64,000 nt of DNA from Paramuribaculum sp900551515 (GTDB lineage: Bacteria; Bacteroidota; Bacteroidia; Bacteroidales; Muribaculaceae). Below, piece by piece: positions 34,918 to 43,074 of the stretch. Position 1 is the first letter of the stretch, and each line of letters starts with the position of its first letter. Under the pieces are notes generated by a model that was given only the letters and a program-made list of their open reading frames with translations, was not told where the DNA came from and searched no databases. A program made the translations under genes and the position numbers. Location: positions 9,164 to 73,163 of the forward strand of contig CABUBG010000001.1 in assembly GCA_902489785.1 (NCBI GenBank). Reading direction: 5' to 3'.

Positions 34918-35910
34918 TTACGGAATGTGGCGCAGCACAAGAGAGCGGAAGAGCAACTCAAATGCCAGCAGACACATGGCGAGAATGGCCCAAATTAAAT
35001 ACGTTTCTTCAACTAAAGTTGTTTTCTGCACACTCGTCTCACTTGTTTCAAGACGGTCAATCTCTTTGAATACATCGGCGAGGACGTGCTCATTTACAGC
35101 GCGGAAATATTTTCCGCCGGTGAGCTGTGCAATCTGTTCAAGGGTCTTTTCGTCAATGACCACAGGCAGATTGATATAGTGAACGCCTCCAAACGCATCA
35201 TACTCCGGGAAGGGAGCATTGCCGTTTTTGCCCACGCCTATGGTGTAGATTTTGATTCCTTTGCGCTGGGCTATCTCAGCAGCGTCCATGGGCGGGAGCT
35301 GGCCGGCATTGTGTGAGCCGTCGGTGAGCAGGATTATGCTTTTTGATTTTGCTTCACTGTCTTTCAGACGGTTAATTGCTGTGGCGATACCATCGCCTAT
35401 GGCGGTGTTGTCCTCGAGAATGCCCACTTCCACCTCGTTGAGATAGTTGATCAGCTGGGCATGATCCGTGGTCATCGGCACTGCCGTAAACGATTCGCCG
35501 GCAAAGATCACCAGGCCAATATTGTCATTCTTTCTGCCTGAGATGAAGCCTGATGCCACGCGCTTGGCCGCCTCGAGGCGGTTAGGATCGAAATCGCCGG
35601 CGAGCATACTGGACGATATGTCAAGTGAGATGACGATATCCGTTCCGCTCGTCTTCGTCTCCACCGTATGCTGCGAATCCTGAGGACGGGCTATTATAAT
35701 GATCAGCACTGCAATCGCTATCATCCTGAGAGCGAACAGAAAATGAAGCAGATATTGCTTGAATGTCCGGGGACGGCCCTTGAATGATGCTGTCGAAGAT
35801 ATACCCATCGACGCATAGCGGTTGCGCGACGAATAGATGTACCACGCAATGCATGGAACCAGAATCAGGAGAAACCACAGATAGTCGGGATGTGCAAATT
35901 GTAGATTCAT
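34918..35910 (-). CDS. batA: BatA: membrane-bound VWA domain protein
   Basis: A 330-residue paralogue of BatB with the same layout: N-terminal helices (YLWFLLILVPCIAWYIY; FLFALRMIAIAVLIIIIARP), a VWA domain with MIDAS DISSS (VISLDISSSMLAG) and IILLTDGSHNAG, and a C-terminal helix (YLIWAILAMCLLAFELLF). Its start overlaps the stop of the upstream gene by 4 bp. The pair batA-batB encodes the core of the Bat membrane complex linked to aerotolerance. Confidence 0.9.
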   Translation of the reverse strand: MNLQFAHPDYLWFLLILVPCIAWYIYSSRNRYASMGISSTASFKGRPRTFKQYLLHFLFALRMIAIAVLIIIIARPQDSQHTVETKTSGTDIVISLDISSSMLAGDFDPNRLEAAKRVASGFISGRKNDNIGLVIFAGESFTAVPMTTDHAQLINYLNEVEVGILEDNTAIGDGIATAINRLKDSEAKSKSIILLTDGSHNAGQLPPMDAAEIAQRKGIKIYTIGVGKNGNAPFPEYDAFGGVHYINLPVVIDEKTLEQIAQLTGGKYFRAVNEHVLADVFKEIDRLETSETSVQKTTLVEETYLIWAILAMCLLAFELLFRSLVLRHIP

Positions 35911-37004
35911 TCCTTTTCTTTATTTAAATCCTTAGCGGGCGCTGTTTCATCTGACGGGGCGGATGCCGGCGCGCTTTTCGGAGCGTTATTGTCGGCCTTT
36001 CCGTCGCTCTTCTCGTTATTTTCCGGCTGCTCGACCGGTTTGGTTATCTCAACAAACTGGCGTACATCGTTGAATGTGCGTTCATTGACATCGGCCGAAG
36101 GACGGGCCTTGGCAAATTTCACGAAATCAGCCTCGGACAGCACGTCGTTGACGAGCGCCGCTTCATCGCTGATCATATCACAATGTGCTATTGCTTCGCG
36201 GATCTGTTCCGACGTCATCTCCATGGCATTGATGCCGAAGCGGCCGAAGAGATAGATACGCAGGATGTCGGTGAGCCGGGTGTAATATTCCTTGTCGGCG
36301 CCTTTCTGCCACAGTTTTTTCTCGCGCAGCGCATCGAGCTGACGTACGGCAAGCACATAAGGCGGAATCTGTTTCTTCTGAGGCCGGAGCGGCATCTTGC
36401 CGTAGCGGAACCATTTGAAATAGCTGAAAATCAGCAAGCCTAATACGACAAGGGCAATGAGCACCTTCCACCAATGTTTCTGGACGGCATCGGGGAGGAA
36501 GTCCCAGAAGTTGTCCTCAATCGATGATATATCGGTATAATCATGTACGGTCACTCCCGTAACTTCGCCATTCTCAATGATGAGGTTCACGGAATCCAGT
36601 GCCACAGGCTCAACCTTTAAGGCCGGCGACTGCGGTATGATCGTATCGGTGCCCGAGATACAATAGATCTTAGGCATCACATAAAGTCCTGAATCAAACA
36701 CCTGCACGGTGTATTCCTGCTGAAGCTGTTTGCGTCCGTTGCCCAGATCATTCACCTTATGTTTGTCAGGCTCTGAGGTGATTTCGAGTTCGGGATTGTC
36801 CGATTCACCGATTTCAATGGCGGCGTTGCTCTGCATCGGGCCGGAAAAGTCGACTTTCAGCGTTGTTTTTCCGCCCTGAACCAGTGTGGTGCTGTCAAGC
36901 GTTGCCGAGGCATGATAATCTGTGGGCAGAGCCGCAGCCGGGAATGCGGACAGGAATGCTGCCGCAATAACAGCGGCATTAAATATCTTGTTAATGCGCA
37001 TCAT
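35907..37004 (-). CDS. Bat-operon membrane protein with BatD-like tail
   Basis: A 365-residue protein between the DUF58 gene and batA, where Bacteroidales operons carry a conserved gene of this type. The signal peptide ends near PAAALP, a beta-rich BatD-like domain follows (ATLDSTTLVQGGKTTLKVDFSG), then one membrane helix (WWKVLIALVVLGLLIFSYFKWF, about residues 183-204) and a cytosolic helical domain (YYTRLTDILRIYLFGRFGINAMEMTSEQI). The last 40 residues are an Ala/Pro/Glu/Lys-rich tail. Both ends overlap the neighbouring genes by 4 bp, so it is translationally coupled. Function unknown. Confidence 0.8.
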   Translation of the reverse strand: MMRINKIFNAAVIAAAFLSAFPAAALPTDYHASATLDSTTLVQGGKTTLKVDFSGPMQSNAAIEIGESDNPELEITSEPDKHKVNDLGNGRKQLQQEYTVQVFDSGLYVMPKIYCISGTDTIIPQSPALKVEPVALDSVNLIIENGEVTGVTVHDYTDISSIEDNFWDFLPDAVQKHWWKVLIALVVLGLLIFSYFKWFRYGKMPLRPQKKQIPPYVLAVRQLDALREKKLWQKGADKEYYTRLTDILRIYLFGRFGINAMEMTSEQIREAIAHCDMISDEAALVNDVLSEADFVKFAKARPSADVNERTFNDVRQFVEITKPVEQPENNEKSDGKADNNAPKSAPASAPSDETAPAKDLNKEKE

Positions 37005-37876
37005 CTTACGCCTCTGTTTTTAAATAATGACATTAATGCTTTAACATAGTCCTCATCCGTGGCAATCGACGTGAAGTCAACTCGGTTTTTAAGCATCATT
37101 TCCGTTATCCTCTGCTGGCGTTCATACCACCATCGGTTGTAGGATTTCCTCACCGACGAAGATGATGTGTTGACCCATTGCTCACTACCCGTTTCGAGGT
37201 CGGCGACACGGATCAGCCCTACGTCGGGCATCTGCGAATCGCGTTTGTCATAAACCTGAATGCCGATCACATCGTGCTTTCCGGATGCGACAGAGATAGC
37301 CTTTGAATAGTCGTGATCGTCGATGAAGTCGGAGATAAGGAATGTGGTGGTGCGTTTTTTGAGCGCATCGGTAAAGAAACGGAGCACTTGCGCTATATCC
37401 GTGCCGTTGCTCGTAGGCCGGAACGTGAGCAACTGGCTGATAAGAAACAGGATATGTTTGCGACCTTTCTTCGGCGGTATGAATTTCTCGATCTTGTCAG
37501 AGAAGAAGATCATACCGATTTTATCGTTGTTTTGTATCGCCGAAAAAGCAAGCGTCGCAGCTATCTCCGCGATGATCTCGCGCTTTTCATCACCCACGGC
37601 GCCGAACAGACGGCTTCGCGAAACATCGACGAGGAGCATCACGGTAAGCTCGCGCTCTTCTTCGTAGACCTTCACATAGGGGTGATTGTGGCGGGCCGTA
37701 ACGTTCCAGTCAATATCACGGATGTCGTCGCCATACTGATATTCTCTGACCTCAGAAAACATCATGCCGCGTCCTTTGAAAGCAGTATGGTATTCGCCCG
37801 CAAAAATATTTTGTGACAATCCGCGGGTTTTGATTTCAATCTTCCTGACTTTTTTCAGTAGTTCGGTTGAATCCAT
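37001..37876 (-). CDS. DUF58 domain-containing protein of the Bat operon
   Basis: A 291-residue soluble VWA-like protein. DUF58 proteins are encoded next to MoxR ATPases and are thought to be their substrate-linking partners. Diagnostic is GEYHTAFKGRGMMFSEVREYQYGDDIRDIDWNV near the N-terminus, followed by LLVDVSRSRLFG, a MIDAS-like DVSRS. It lies 82 bp downstream of moxR and overlaps the next gene by 4 bp. Confidence 0.92.
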   Translation of the reverse strand: MDSTELLKKVRKIEIKTRGLSQNIFAGEYHTAFKGRGMMFSEVREYQYGDDIRDIDWNVTARHNHPYVKVYEEERELTVMLLVDVSRSRLFGAVGDEKREIIAEIAATLAFSAIQNNDKIGMIFFSDKIEKFIPPKKGRKHILFLISQLLTFRPTSNGTDIAQVLRFFTDALKKRTTTFLISDFIDDHDYSKAISVASGKHDVIGIQVYDKRDSQMPDVGLIRVADLETGSEQWVNTSSSSVRKSYNRWWYERQQRITEMMLKNRVDFTSIATDEDYVKALMSLFKNRGVR

Positions 37877-37958
37877 GACGCTATAGACTTGATTTTAAAC
37901 ATCCGGTGATAACTGCAGCCGCACTTTTGCATTGAAGGCAAAGTCACGACAACGGTCA

Positions 37959-38954
37959 TCAGGGCACTTCCACTTTATTAAGGATATCCGAGATCACCTC
38001 ATCGGCCGAGATGTTGTTGGCTTCAGCCTCATAACTGAGACCGATACGGTGACGGAGCACATCGTGGCAAACGGCGCGCACATCTTCCGGTATTACATAT
38101 CCGCGGTTGCGGAGGAAGGCATAAGCGCGGGCGGCACGTGCCAGACCGATCGACGCACGAGGCGATGCTCCGAACGAGATGATGCTCTGGAGGTCGGAAA
38201 GATTGTATTCGGCCGGGAAACGGGTGGCGAACACGATGTCGACAATATATCGCTCGATCTTCTCATCGAGATAGATCTGCTCTACGATCTTCTGTGCTTC
38301 TGTCACAGCCTCCGGACGAAGAATCGGAGTCACGGCTTTCTGCTCGGGATTGATGTTCTGACGCACGATTTCTTTTTCTTCATTGCGTGTCGGATATCCG
38401 ATGATCACCTTGAGGAGGAAACGGTCCACCTGTGCTTCGGGGAGAGGATAGGTGCCTTCCTGCTCGATGGGGTTTTGAGTGGCCATGACGAGGAAGGGCG
38501 AGTCGAGTTTGAACGTTTTGTCGCCGATAGTCACCTGACGCTCCTGCATGGCTTCGAGCAACGCGCTCTGCACTTTGGCCGGGGCACGGTTGATTTCATC
38601 GGCAAGGATAAAGTTGGCGAAGATAGGGCCGCGTTTGATCTGGAACTGCTCTTTCTGAACGCTGTAGACCATCGTACCGGTGACGTCGGCAGGCAGAAGG
38701 TCGGGGGTGAACTGGATGCGGCTGTATTTTGCATCAATAAGCTGTGCGAGCGTTTTAATGGCCAGAGTCTTTGCGAGACCGGGGACACCTTCAAGAAGGA
38801 CGTGGCCATTGGCGAGCAATGCCACCAAAAGAGAGTCGACAAGATGTTTCTGCCCGACTATACGCTGATCCATGCCGCGGACAACCATCTCTGCAAAACC
38901 ATGGTTGCTTGCCACAAGCTCGTTTAATTCGTTGATGTTAACAGACATATTCAT
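37959..38954 (-). CDS. moxR: MoxR family AAA+ ATPase
   Basis: First gene of the eight-gene Bat operon. A 331-residue MoxR ATPase with Walker A GVPGLAKT at residues 56-63, Walker B FILADEINRAPAKVQSALLEAMQE, and sensor-1 FLVMATQNPIEQEGTYPLPEAQ. It acts as a chaperone that remodels VWA-protein complexes, here probably DUF58, BatA and BatB. ATG 38954 or 38948 (third codon) are both possible. The promoter is about 84 bp upstream. Confidence 0.95.
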   Translation of the reverse strand: MNMSVNINELNELVASNHGFAEMVVRGMDQRIVGQKHLVDSLLVALLANGHVLLEGVPGLAKTLAIKTLAQLIDAKYSRIQFTPDLLPADVTGTMVYSVQKEQFQIKRGPIFANFILADEINRAPAKVQSALLEAMQERQVTIGDKTFKLDSPFLVMATQNPIEQEGTYPLPEAQVDRFLLKVIIGYPTRNEEKEIVRQNINPEQKAVTPILRPEAVTEAQKIVEQIYLDEKIERYIVDIVFATRFPAEYNLSDLQSIISFGASPRASIGLARAARAYAFLRNRGYVIPEDVRAVCHDVLRHRIGLSYEAEANNISADEVISDILNKVEVP

Positions 38955-39037
38955 GTTATTTCAGTTTTATTCAATTGAAAGCCAATAGATAACGACAACG
39001 TATATACCCGACTTGGGCAGTCGCGTATTACGCTACA

Positions 39038-39045
39038 CAAATTTA
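39038..39045 (-). promoter_or_regulatory. -7 box for the moxR-bat operon
   Basis: TAAATTTG on the minus strand gives a leader of about 80 nt before moxR. An 8-bp inverted repeat at 39059-39091 covers the -33 position. Confidence 0.6.
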
Positions 39046-39058
39046 GATATTGTCAACA

Positions 39059-39091
39059 AGTTAATTGTAAAATCGGATGTTAAAATTAACT
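39059..39091 (-). promoter_or_regulatory. Inverted repeat over the moxR -33 region, possible operator
   Basis: AGTTAATT (39059-39066) and AATTAACT (39084-39091) are perfect inverted copies separated by 17 bp. They flank the place where the -33 element of the bat operon promoter should be. The region is AT-rich, so chance is possible. Confidence 0.35.
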
Positions 39092-39152
39092 ATTATTCGT
39101 TGCCATGATTAAACATTAAGCAATTTTAAATCTCGCTAACTAAAGTGCGCAA

Positions 39153-40160
39153 TCAGAAGAGTGTAGCACCGTTTTTAACGAAATAAACAGCATAGCCGAC
39201 CAATGCGAGCGCTCCGATTATTAGGCCTGTCACAAGTCCCAGGAAGAAGCCGAGCCCGAACCTCGACTTTTTATTCTGATAATGATAATCCACATATTCC
39301 TCCTCCACTTCGGGCAGATATGTTATGCCCTGAGGCTCAACATCCTGCGTCTCGTCTATCGTTTCGTCCTGTGTCTCGGCTTGTGTTTCTTCTTGTGTTT
39401 CTTCTTGTGTTTCATCCTGCGCCTCATCAGCCACTGGTTCCGAAACGGTTTCTTCATCGGATTCTTTCTTTTCCTCGGTCTCCGGCTCTTCGACAGTCTT
39501 TGGTTCTTCTTCCGGAACCGGTGCTGTCACGTTGTCTTCGGCAACTTCAGTCTCAGATTTGTCATCTTCGGCGCCCTCGCACGGTTGTTCGATTGATTCG
39601 ACAGGCTGCTCGGCCACTACAGTTTCCGTCACGGATATGTCAGCGGCAATATCTTTCTCAGGCATCTTCTCCTCAGCCGCTTCTGATTCGGCAGGTGTCT
39701 GAGGTTCAGGTTGCGCTGCCTCTTCAGGTGCCGGTTCTGCAGGCGTCTCATCAGTAGCCTCTTTCGCTTCAGGCGCATTAGCCTCAGCTTTAGCTTCAAC
39801 GGTTTCCTCCGGTTTCTCAGCCGGCACAGTTTCAGCCGGTGCGGCAACTTCATCGGATGTGACAGCATCGATTTCGGCCACATTAATATTGTCGGGGAGG
39901 ATCACAGCCTCAAACATGGCGAACGGGGCGTTCACATCGTCGGAGAATTGTTTCTCCGGCTCAAAACGCACCGGTTCAGCTGTGTTGTGCGACACGGAAA
40001 ATTTGCCAAGGCCCGCGATGGTCACCGACTGGCCGTCCAAAAGAGATTCTGTCACAAAACTGAACAACGATTTCAGAAAAGCCTGCGCCGTCTCGTTATC
40101 CATTCCGGTCTGAATGGCAAGCTGCTCGGCAAGTCGTTTTAAGGGTATCTTATTATTCAT
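39153..40160 (-). CDS. HU-domain protein with acidic linker and C-terminal membrane anchor
   Basis: A 335-residue protein of unusual layout. Residues 1-95 are HU-like (MNNKIPLKRLAEQLAIQTG, then the saddle GLGKFSVSH and FEPEKQF). Residues 100-290 are a disordered, strongly acidic Glu/Pro/Ala/Thr linker with ETQ repeats at 249-272. Residues 297-300 are KKSR and 302-327 a hydrophobic helix (GLGFFLGLVTGLIIGALALV), leaving an eight-residue tail. The basic cluster before the helix predicts the HU part inside the cytosol. It could tether DNA or a nucleoid protein to the membrane (inference). It overlaps the upstream HU-like gene by 4 bp. DNA binding is not shown: the usual beta-arm Arg/Pro motif is weak. 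Confidence 0.82.
   Translation of the reverse strand: MNNKIPLKRLAEQLAIQTGMDNETAQAFLKSLFSFVTESLLDGQSVTIAGLGKFSVSHNTAEPVRFEPEKQFSDDVNAPFAMFEAVILPDNINVAEIDAVTSDEVAAPAETVPAEKPEETVEAKAEANAPEAKEATDETPAEPAPEEAAQPEPQTPAESEAAEEKMPEKDIAADISVTETVVAEQPVESIEQPCEGAEDDKSETEVAEDNVTAPVPEEEPKTVEEPETEEKKESDEETVSEPVADEAQDETQEETQEETQAETQDETIDETQDVEPQGITYLPEVEEEYVDYHYQNKKSRFGLGFFLGLVTGLIIGALALVGYAVYFVKNGATLF
39345..39416 (-). repeat. Short tandem repeats coding ETQ(E/A/D) units in the HU-linker
   Basis: Near-identical 12-bp units encode residues 249-272 of the membrane-anchored HU protein. The composition is Glu/Thr/Gln and every unit keeps the frame. Confidence 0.7.
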
Positions 40161-40444
40161 CCTACAAAACGGTTTCGAAGTACAACACTTGATTTGAATT
40201 CCACCTGTATCTCAGGCGGAAGCATCACTGTTTCATTAGTCACATTGTCGGTGACAATACGTTCGTCCGTTTTCACGGCAGCTATTGTACCGAAACCGGG
40301 TATGGCCACGGCGTCAAGATCCTTGCAGAAGCCTTTCACGACATCGGGCAATGCCCCGAGCATTTTCGATGCCGCATCGCGGTCGATTCCACTCTCACTG
40401 CAAAGTGAATTAATGATATCGTCGTTGTTCATGAGATATGTCAT
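40157..40444 (-). CDS. Small HU-like protein coupled to the membrane-anchored HU gene
   Basis: A 95-residue protein with the HU fold pattern: DIINSLCSESGIDRDAASKMLGALPDVVKGF (helices 1-2), VAIPGFGTIAAVK (saddle), LPPEIQVEFKSSVVLRNRF (end). The DNA-intercalating arm, normally RNPxTGE, reads TDNVTNET, so normal minor-groove binding is doubtful. Met5 (40432) aligns best with the usual HU start; the frame opens at Met1 (40444). The two HU-like genes overlap by ATGA and are surely translated together, which suggests a heteromer. Confidence 0.8.
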   Translation of the reverse strand: MTYLMNNDDIINSLCSESGIDRDAASKMLGALPDVVKGFCKDLDAVAIPGFGTIAAVKTDERIVTDNVTNETVMLPPEIQVEFKSSVVLRNRFVG

Positions 40445-40449
40445 TTAAA

Positions 40450-40492
40450 ACGGCAAGCCGGCGCGGATGGATCATACGCATCGGCTTGCCGT
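40450..40492 (-). terminator. Terminator-like hairpin between proS and the HU-like pair
   Basis: An 11-bp perfect stem (40450-40460 with 40482-40492) with a 21-nt loop, followed on the minus strand by TTTT, lies 9 bp after the proS stop and 5 bp before the first possible HU start. No promoter box fits between hairpin and gene, so readthrough or a promoter inside proS must supply the HU genes. Confidence 0.65.
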
Positions 40493-40501
40493 GATGTTTA
40501 A

Positions 40502-41983
40502 TCAATAATTGCGGGCAAAAATCACGCGCTGCGCACTGGGTTTGCCGGTAACCATGCAGACGCCGGGCGTTTTATCGCCTTCGAGCGGGATGCAGCGGAT
40601 TGTAGCCTTGGTTTCTTCCTTGATCCTCTCCTCCGTTTCGGTGGTGCCGTCCCAGTGGGCGAGGATGAAACCGCCTTTTTCGATCTCGCGCTTAAATTCA
40701 TCGTAGGTTTCAACCGTGCGGGTCATCTCCTCGCGGTGTTTGAGCGCTTTGTCGTAGATATTCTGCTGGATATCCTCAAGCAGATCGGCCACATAATGTG
40801 CGATGCCTTCAAGCTTGTGCTCCGATTTTTCGAGCGTGTCGCGGCGCATCAGCTCCACAGTGCCGTTGGCAATGTCGCGGGCACCGATGGCGAGGCGCAC
40901 AGGCACGCCTTTAAGCTCATAGTCGGCGAATTTGAATCCGGGACGACGATTGTCGGCATCGTCATATTTCACGCTGACGCCGAGCGATTTCAGCTCGTCG
41001 ACGATCGGCTGCACGTGGGCCGATATCTCAGCCAGCTGTTCGTTGTTTTTGTAGATCGGCACGATCACCACCTGAATAGGAGCGAGGTGCGGCGGAAGGA
41101 CGAGGCCGTTATCATCGGAGTGTGTCATGATGAGAGCGCCCATCAGACGGGTCGACACGCCCCATGAGTTGGCCCACACATATTCGGGCTTATTGTCTTT
41201 ATTGACGAATGTCACATCAAAAGCTTTGGCGAAGTTCTGGCCGAGGTTGTGCGATGTGCCGCACTGCAGGGCTTTGCCGTCTTGCATCATGCCCTCGATT
41301 GTGTAGGTGTTGACAGCACCGGCAAAACGTTCGTTGGCCGATTTCACGCCTTTGATCACAGGCATAGCCATATATTTTTCAGCAAATGCGGCATACAGAT
41401 CGATCATCTGCACCGTGCGCTTCTCCGATTCTTCGGCTGTGGCATGAGCGCAGTGGCCTTCCTGCCACAGGAACTCGGCCGTGCGCAGGAACATTCTTGT
41501 GCGCATCTCCCAGCGCATCACATTGGCCCATTGGTTGCAGAGGATAGGCAGGTCACGATAGCTGTGGATCCAGTTGCGGTAGGTGCCCCAGATAATGGTC
41601 TCGGAAGTCGGGCGTACGATGAGCTCTTCTTCAAGACGTGCCTCGGGGTCGACGATCACGCCGTTGCCGTTAGGATCATTTTTCAGTCTGTAGTGTGTCA
41701 CCACAGCGCACTCCTTGGCAAAGCCTTCTACGTGTTCGGCTTCGCGGCACAGGAATGATTTGGGGATTAAAAGTGGGAAATAAGCATTCTGAACGCCTGT
41801 TTCCTTAAACATGCGGTCGAGTTGCTGCTGCATCTTTTCCCATATCGCATAGCCGTAAGGCTTTATCACCATACAGCCTCTGACTGCTGACTGTTCGGCC
41901 AGATCGGCCTTTACTACAAGATCATTATACCATTGCGAATAATTGTCGGCTCTCTTCGTGAGCTCTTTCAATTCTTTTGCCAT
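40502..41983 (-). CDS. proS: Proline--tRNA ligase (archaeal/eukaryotic-type)
   Basis: Class II synthetase of 493 residues that charges tRNA-Pro. The compact layout without an editing insertion, motif 2 (VMRWEMRTRMFLRTAEFLWQEGH) and motif 3 (WGVSTRLMGALIMTHSDDNGLVLP) are those of the archaeal-type enzyme, which Bacteroidota use. The anticodon domain follows (VVIVPIY) and the protein ends in the conserved C-terminal Tyr (FARNY). A 69-bp gap separates it from the upstream gene region; I saw no perfect promoter box there. Confidence 0.96.
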   Translation of the reverse strand: MAKELKELTKRADNYSQWYNDLVVKADLAEQSAVRGCMVIKPYGYAIWEKMQQQLDRMFKETGVQNAYFPLLIPKSFLCREAEHVEGFAKECAVVTHYRLKNDPNGNGVIVDPEARLEEELIVRPTSETIIWGTYRNWIHSYRDLPILCNQWANVMRWEMRTRMFLRTAEFLWQEGHCAHATAEESEKRTVQMIDLYAAFAEKYMAMPVIKGVKSANERFAGAVNTYTIEGMMQDGKALQCGTSHNLGQNFAKAFDVTFVNKDNKPEYVWANSWGVSTRLMGALIMTHSDDNGLVLPPHLAPIQVVIVPIYKNNEQLAEISAHVQPIVDELKSLGVSVKYDDADNRRPGFKFADYELKGVPVRLAIGARDIANGTVELMRRDTLEKSEHKLEGIAHYVADLLEDIQQNIYDKALKHREEMTRTVETYDEFKREIEKGGFILAHWDGTTETEERIKEETKATIRCIPLEGDKTPGVCMVTGKPSAQRVIFARNY

Positions 41984-42052
41984 AATGTGGTTCTGTCAAT
42001 ATGATTTGTTTATTATTTTGATTTGCTTAAAATTATATGTTCGGAATGTAAG

Positions 42053-42706
42053 TTACTTCAGCTTCTTTTCACGGGCAAGCTTTATCATTTTCGGACCGGG
42101 CACGAAATAGATTTCAAGCCGACGGTTTTCTTTACGGTGCTTTCGGGTGTCGTTGCTGACGAGCGGCTCCGACGAGCCCATGGCATAGGGCACTATCACG
42201 AGATCTTCCGAGATGTCGCCTTTGTCAATGGCATCCATAAACCAGTCGTAGACAGTGTAGATGCGTGATGTGGAGAGCCCCTGTCGGTACTGTTCTGATC
42301 CGGTGTCGTCGGTATGCACGGCTACCAGGATTTTGTACATATAGGGGTCTTTCATCAGTTTCAGCACCGGATCAATCACTTTCGCGGCATAAATTGAGAA
42401 GAGGGTGTCGTTCGGCAGGAAAAGATCGTCGGTCGGTATGCATATCACAAACACGTCGTCGTTGCGCATCATGTCGACGGTGTAGTTCTTCATCAGTTTC
42501 TCGGCAACTTTCTTCTGATATGCCGAGATGGATGCCCGAAGATCTTTGGGGATTTCCGGTGTGACAATATTTTGGGCTAATTCCATATCCATAAACACAT
42601 CTTCCTGATAGTCGGGATAAGGATCAGCTTCGGGCGCACTTTGCTGTGCTACCATACCGGCAACCCCGACGCTGAGCAGAATTAGTGTTATTATAGTTCG
42701 TTTCAT
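42053..42706 (-). CDS. OmpA-like domain envelope protein
   Basis: A 217-residue exported protein: signal peptide MKRTIITLILLSVGVAGMVAQ, a short linker (PYPDYQEDVFMDME), and an OmpA-like peptidoglycan-binding fold (PNDTLFSIYAAKVIDPVLKLMKDPYMYKILVAVHTDDTGS, then LSTSRIYTVYDWFMD and RKHRKENRRLEIYFVP). The usual Asp-Arg peptidoglycan contacts appear as TDDTGSEQYRQGLSTSR and RKENRRLEI. No barrel is attached. ATG 42706 is preferred because it begins the signal peptide. Confidence 0.8.
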   Translation of the reverse strand: MKRTIITLILLSVGVAGMVAQQSAPEADPYPDYQEDVFMDMELAQNIVTPEIPKDLRASISAYQKKVAEKLMKNYTVDMMRNDDVFVICIPTDDLFLPNDTLFSIYAAKVIDPVLKLMKDPYMYKILVAVHTDDTGSEQYRQGLSTSRIYTVYDWFMDAIDKGDISEDLVIVPYAMGSSEPLVSNDTRKHRKENRRLEIYFVPGPKMIKLAREKKLK

Positions 42707-42746
42707 TAATATATATATGTGAGTAGAGAAGTATTGAGTGGTGTGA

Positions 42747-43070
42747 TCAGTCCGCCTCCAGCAGAAGCGAATCTTCATAATCGATTTCAGCTCTGATCAA
42801 TGGCTCGATATATTCCGTGGCGAGTGTCGCTTTCTTGTCTTTGCGTATCATTCTGACCGCGTAGTCGGTGATGTCGCGGATAAGCGCCTCTGGATCGTCG
42901 TCGGGATCATCATCCGCGAAATCGATATCGAGCAAACCGTTCTGCTCGTAATAGTCCCAGATAATATCAATAAGATTGAGCAGCTCATCATCATTGTAGC
43001 TTTCCGAAAGATCGGCCGGAAGCGCCTTGCGCATGGCTTTTATAGCTTCATTTTCATCATATTCTTTCAT
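42747..43070 (-). CDS. Conserved acidic hypothetical protein (Bacteroidales)
   Basis: A 107-residue soluble, strongly acidic protein (ADDDPDDDPEALIRD in the middle), predicted mostly helical. I do not recognise a domain. It starts 4 bp after the rimM stop and so belongs to the DUF4290-rimM operon. Its association with rimM hints at translation or ribosome assembly, but this is only context. Confidence 0.65.
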   Translation of the reverse strand: MKEYDENEAIKAMRKALPADLSESYNDDELLNLIDIIWDYYEQNGLLDIDFADDDPDDDPEALIRDITDYAVRMIRKDKKATLATEYIEPLIRAEIDYEDSLLLEAD

Positions 43071-43074
43071 AATC

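Noticed and set aside
37932..38927. A 331-codon open frame on the plus strand
   Set aside because: It lies wholly antisense to moxR, whose protein has all AAA+ motifs. The antisense product has no recognisable domain and a composition typical of shadow frames.
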